From: Nitrospira sp.
Lineage (GTDB): Bacteria > Nitrospirota > Nitrospiria > Nitrospirales > Nitrospiraceae
Length of the DNA stretch: 40,292 nt
Assembly: GCA_015903945.1 (NCBI GenBank)
Contig: JABMDL010000025.1
Location: 1 to 40,292, forward strand
Direction of reading: 5' to 3'
Positions 39,292 to 40,292 of this stretch are shown in pieces; position 1 is the stretch's first letter; the number at the start of each line of letters is the position of its first letter. Below the pieces are notes generated by a model that was not told the origin of the DNA, searched no databases, and saw only the letters and a list, made by a program, of their open reading frames with translations. Position numbers and translations under genes: made by a program.

Positions 39292-39936
39292 ATGGCTGAC
39301 CGTTCGACCACGCACCATACCATAACGCATGTCGTCGCGCAGACCCTTCGGATCTATGAGAAGCATGCCGAGATCTTTCTCCAACAATGGGGACGCAAGA
39401 AGTACAAGCGGCCGGCACTGCTGAAGGAATGGGTGGCGTTGTTGCCCAGCCGGGCCGTGGTGCTCGATCTGGGCTGTGGTGCGGGCCAAGATACGCGCTA
39501 TCTCGCGACACTGGGTCATCGAGTAGTCGGTCTCGATCGCACCATGCCGCTGCTTCGATTCGCGCGGCGGCGCAGTGCATCGGTTCCGTTTGTGTTGGCG
39601 GATATGAGAGCACTTCCCATCCGAGTCAGCGCGTTGGACGGAATTTGGGCGGCGGCGTCATTGATTCATCTGCCAAAGAAAACGGTCCCCAGCGTGTTTG
39701 CCGCGCTGCATCGACTGGTAAAGCCGGAAGGCCTCCTGGGCGGGACGTTCACCTTTGGCAGTAACAGCCGTATCAAACAGGGCGGCTGGATGGCAGGCCG
39801 CTACTTCGCGCGATGGAAAAAGGACGAACTGGCCCGGGCGCTTGCTCGTGCCGGCTGGCAGGTACTGTCGATACGGGTCGTGACCAATCAAGAACGCAAA
39901 GGGAGATGGATCAATGTGATTGCCAGGCGAAATTGA
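39292..39936 (+). CDS. Class I SAM-dependent methyltransferase
   Basis: This 214-residue methyltransferase has motif I VLDLGCGAGQDTRYLA (about residues 57-72), an acidic-loop strand VVGLDRT, ADMRALPI and a motif IV-like WAAASLIHLPK. The Methyltransf_11/25-type layout fits a small-molecule or lipid substrate, which cannot be named. An N-terminal helical extension (about 1-50, YEKHAEIFLQQWGRKK) resembles those of similar enzymes. The ATG at 39292 lies 16 bp from the divergent exported protein start, so its promoter must overlap that gene. Confidence 0.85.
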   Translation: MADRSTTHHTITHVVAQTLRIYEKHAEIFLQQWGRKKYKRPALLKEWVALLPSRAVVLDLGCGAGQDTRYLATLGHRVVGLDRTMPLLRFARRRSASVPFVLADMRALPIRVSALDGIWAAASLIHLPKKTVPSVFAALHRLVKPEGLLGGTFTFGSNSRIKQGGWMAGRYFARWKKDELARALARAGWQVLSIRVVTNQERKGRWINVIARRN

Positions 39937-39982
39937 TCCTGATACTGGAGCCAGTGGACAGGACTGGAGAGGTAACGGAAGT

Positions 39983-40011
39983 TTGGTTTCCCACGGTGAC
40001 TGCGCTATATT
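39983..40011 (+). promoter_or_regulatory. Candidate leaderless promoter of hicA
   Basis: TTGGTT (39983-39988), 17 bases and TATATT (40006-40011) lie 6 bp before the GTG at 40018. No Shine-Dalgarno sequence is present. Confidence 0.55.
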
Positions 40012-40017
40012 TGTATC

Positions 40018-40215
40018 GTGAAAGTTGGCGATGTTCTGGACAAGTTACGGGAGGATGGCTGGTTCCTCGTTGCCACAAGGGGTAGTCACAGGCAGTTCAA
40101 ACATCAGACGAAGCCGGGTCGCGTGACGGTTGCCGGTAAACCAAGCGACGATTTGCCTCCTGGAACACTGAATAGTATCTTTAAACAGGCTGGTTGGAAG
40201 AAAGGACCGAACTAA
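40018..40215 (+). CDS. hicA: HicA-type mRNA interferase toxin
   Basis: HicA toxins cleave mRNA and are held in check by HicB. The 65-residue protein has the dsRBD-like fold signatures: a helix VGDVLDKLREDGW, then RGSHRQFKH with the catalytic H24, RVTVAGKPSDDLPPGTLNSIFKQAGW. Length and motif order match the family. The GTG start has no ribosome site and lies 6 bp after a -10 box. The hicB gene follows one base after the stop. Confidence 0.93.
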   Translation: MKVGDVLDKLREDGWFLVATRGSHRQFKHQTKPGRVTVAGKPSDDLPPGTLNSIFKQAGWKKGPN

Positions 40216-40216
40216 C

Positions 40217-40292
40217 ATGCGTTATGCCGTGGTGATCGAGAAAGCCCCCGCCAATTACGCGGCGTATGTTCCTGATTTGCCTGGTTGTATTG
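40217..40292 (+). CDS. hicB: HicB-family antitoxin, cut by the window end
   Basis: The first 25 residues (MRYAVVIEKAPANYAAYVP and onward to DLPGC) match the N terminus of HicB antitoxins, which have a partial RNase H fold and usually a DNA-binding C terminus that autoregulates the operon. The ATG follows the hicA stop by one base, with AAAGGA about ten bases upstream. The rest lies outside the window. Confidence 0.88.
   Translation, partial: MRYAVVIEKAPANYAAYVPDLPGCI

Overview
The window looks like chromosomal DNA of a GC-rich, Gram-negative, free-living bacterium. Protein resemblance (DUF1015 and DUF5069 proteins, a GH57/GalT pair, AmgK/MurU, a FadL-type porin, bacterial-type GltB/GltD) and the style of the intergenic repeats suggest a Nitrospira-like member of the Nitrospirota. 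That assignment is inference; no rRNA or other marker is present.

Layout. 1-2282: an IS21-family insertion sequence (istA, istB, multiple terminal repeats). 2443-2529: a tRNA-Arg(ACG)-like gene carrying an 11-bp tandem duplication in its anticodon arm. 2741-4057: a secreted BACON/fibronectin-III protein. 4428-8402: a two-gene operon of a PilZ-like/acyl-ACP-reductase-like fusion and a membrane histidine kinase, divergent from a FadL-type outer-membrane protein (8779-10275) across a region rich in CTATCG palindromes. 10338-11950: a TtuB-like sulfur carrier nested against the 3' end of a CCA-adding enzyme gene. 11969-12179: a MITE-like element abutting galT. 12179-15407: galT and a GH57 glycosidase. 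15496-17894: VanZ protein, then amgK and murU for cell-wall sugar recycling. 17957-21876: an NtrC-type regulator, a DUF1015 protein and a polyprenyl diphosphate synthase. 22107-28161: glutamate synthase gltB and gltD. 28265-31449: an AbiEii-like nucleotidyltransferase with a small partner, a structured inverted repeat, and an OLD-type ATPase whose Toprim acidic pair is replaced; this looks like accessory, possibly defence-related DNA. 31570-39275: mostly small proteins (PilZ, DUF5069, exported proteins, lipoproteins, duplicated membrane peptides) and a metallo-beta-lactamase-fold hydrolase. 39292-40292: a methyltransferase and a hicA-hicB toxin-antitoxin pair cut by the window end.

Three themes run through the window. 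First, about eight genes have no Shine-Dalgarno sequence but carry a sigma-70-like -10 box 6-9 bp before the start codon, so their mRNAs are probably leaderless. Second, intergenic spaces repeatedly hold inverted repeats built from TGAGGACTGAG/CTCAGTCCTCA-like arms. Third, there are PilZ-type domains at two loci (one fused to a reductase-like enzyme), which hints at c-di-GMP control.

The best candidates for something undescribed are the PilZ-acyl-ACP-reductase/histidine kinase/FadL locus, the duplicated tRNA-Arg anticodon arm, the OLD ATPase with an altered Toprim site, and the paired small membrane genes whose noncoding 3' flanks are better conserved than their proteins.
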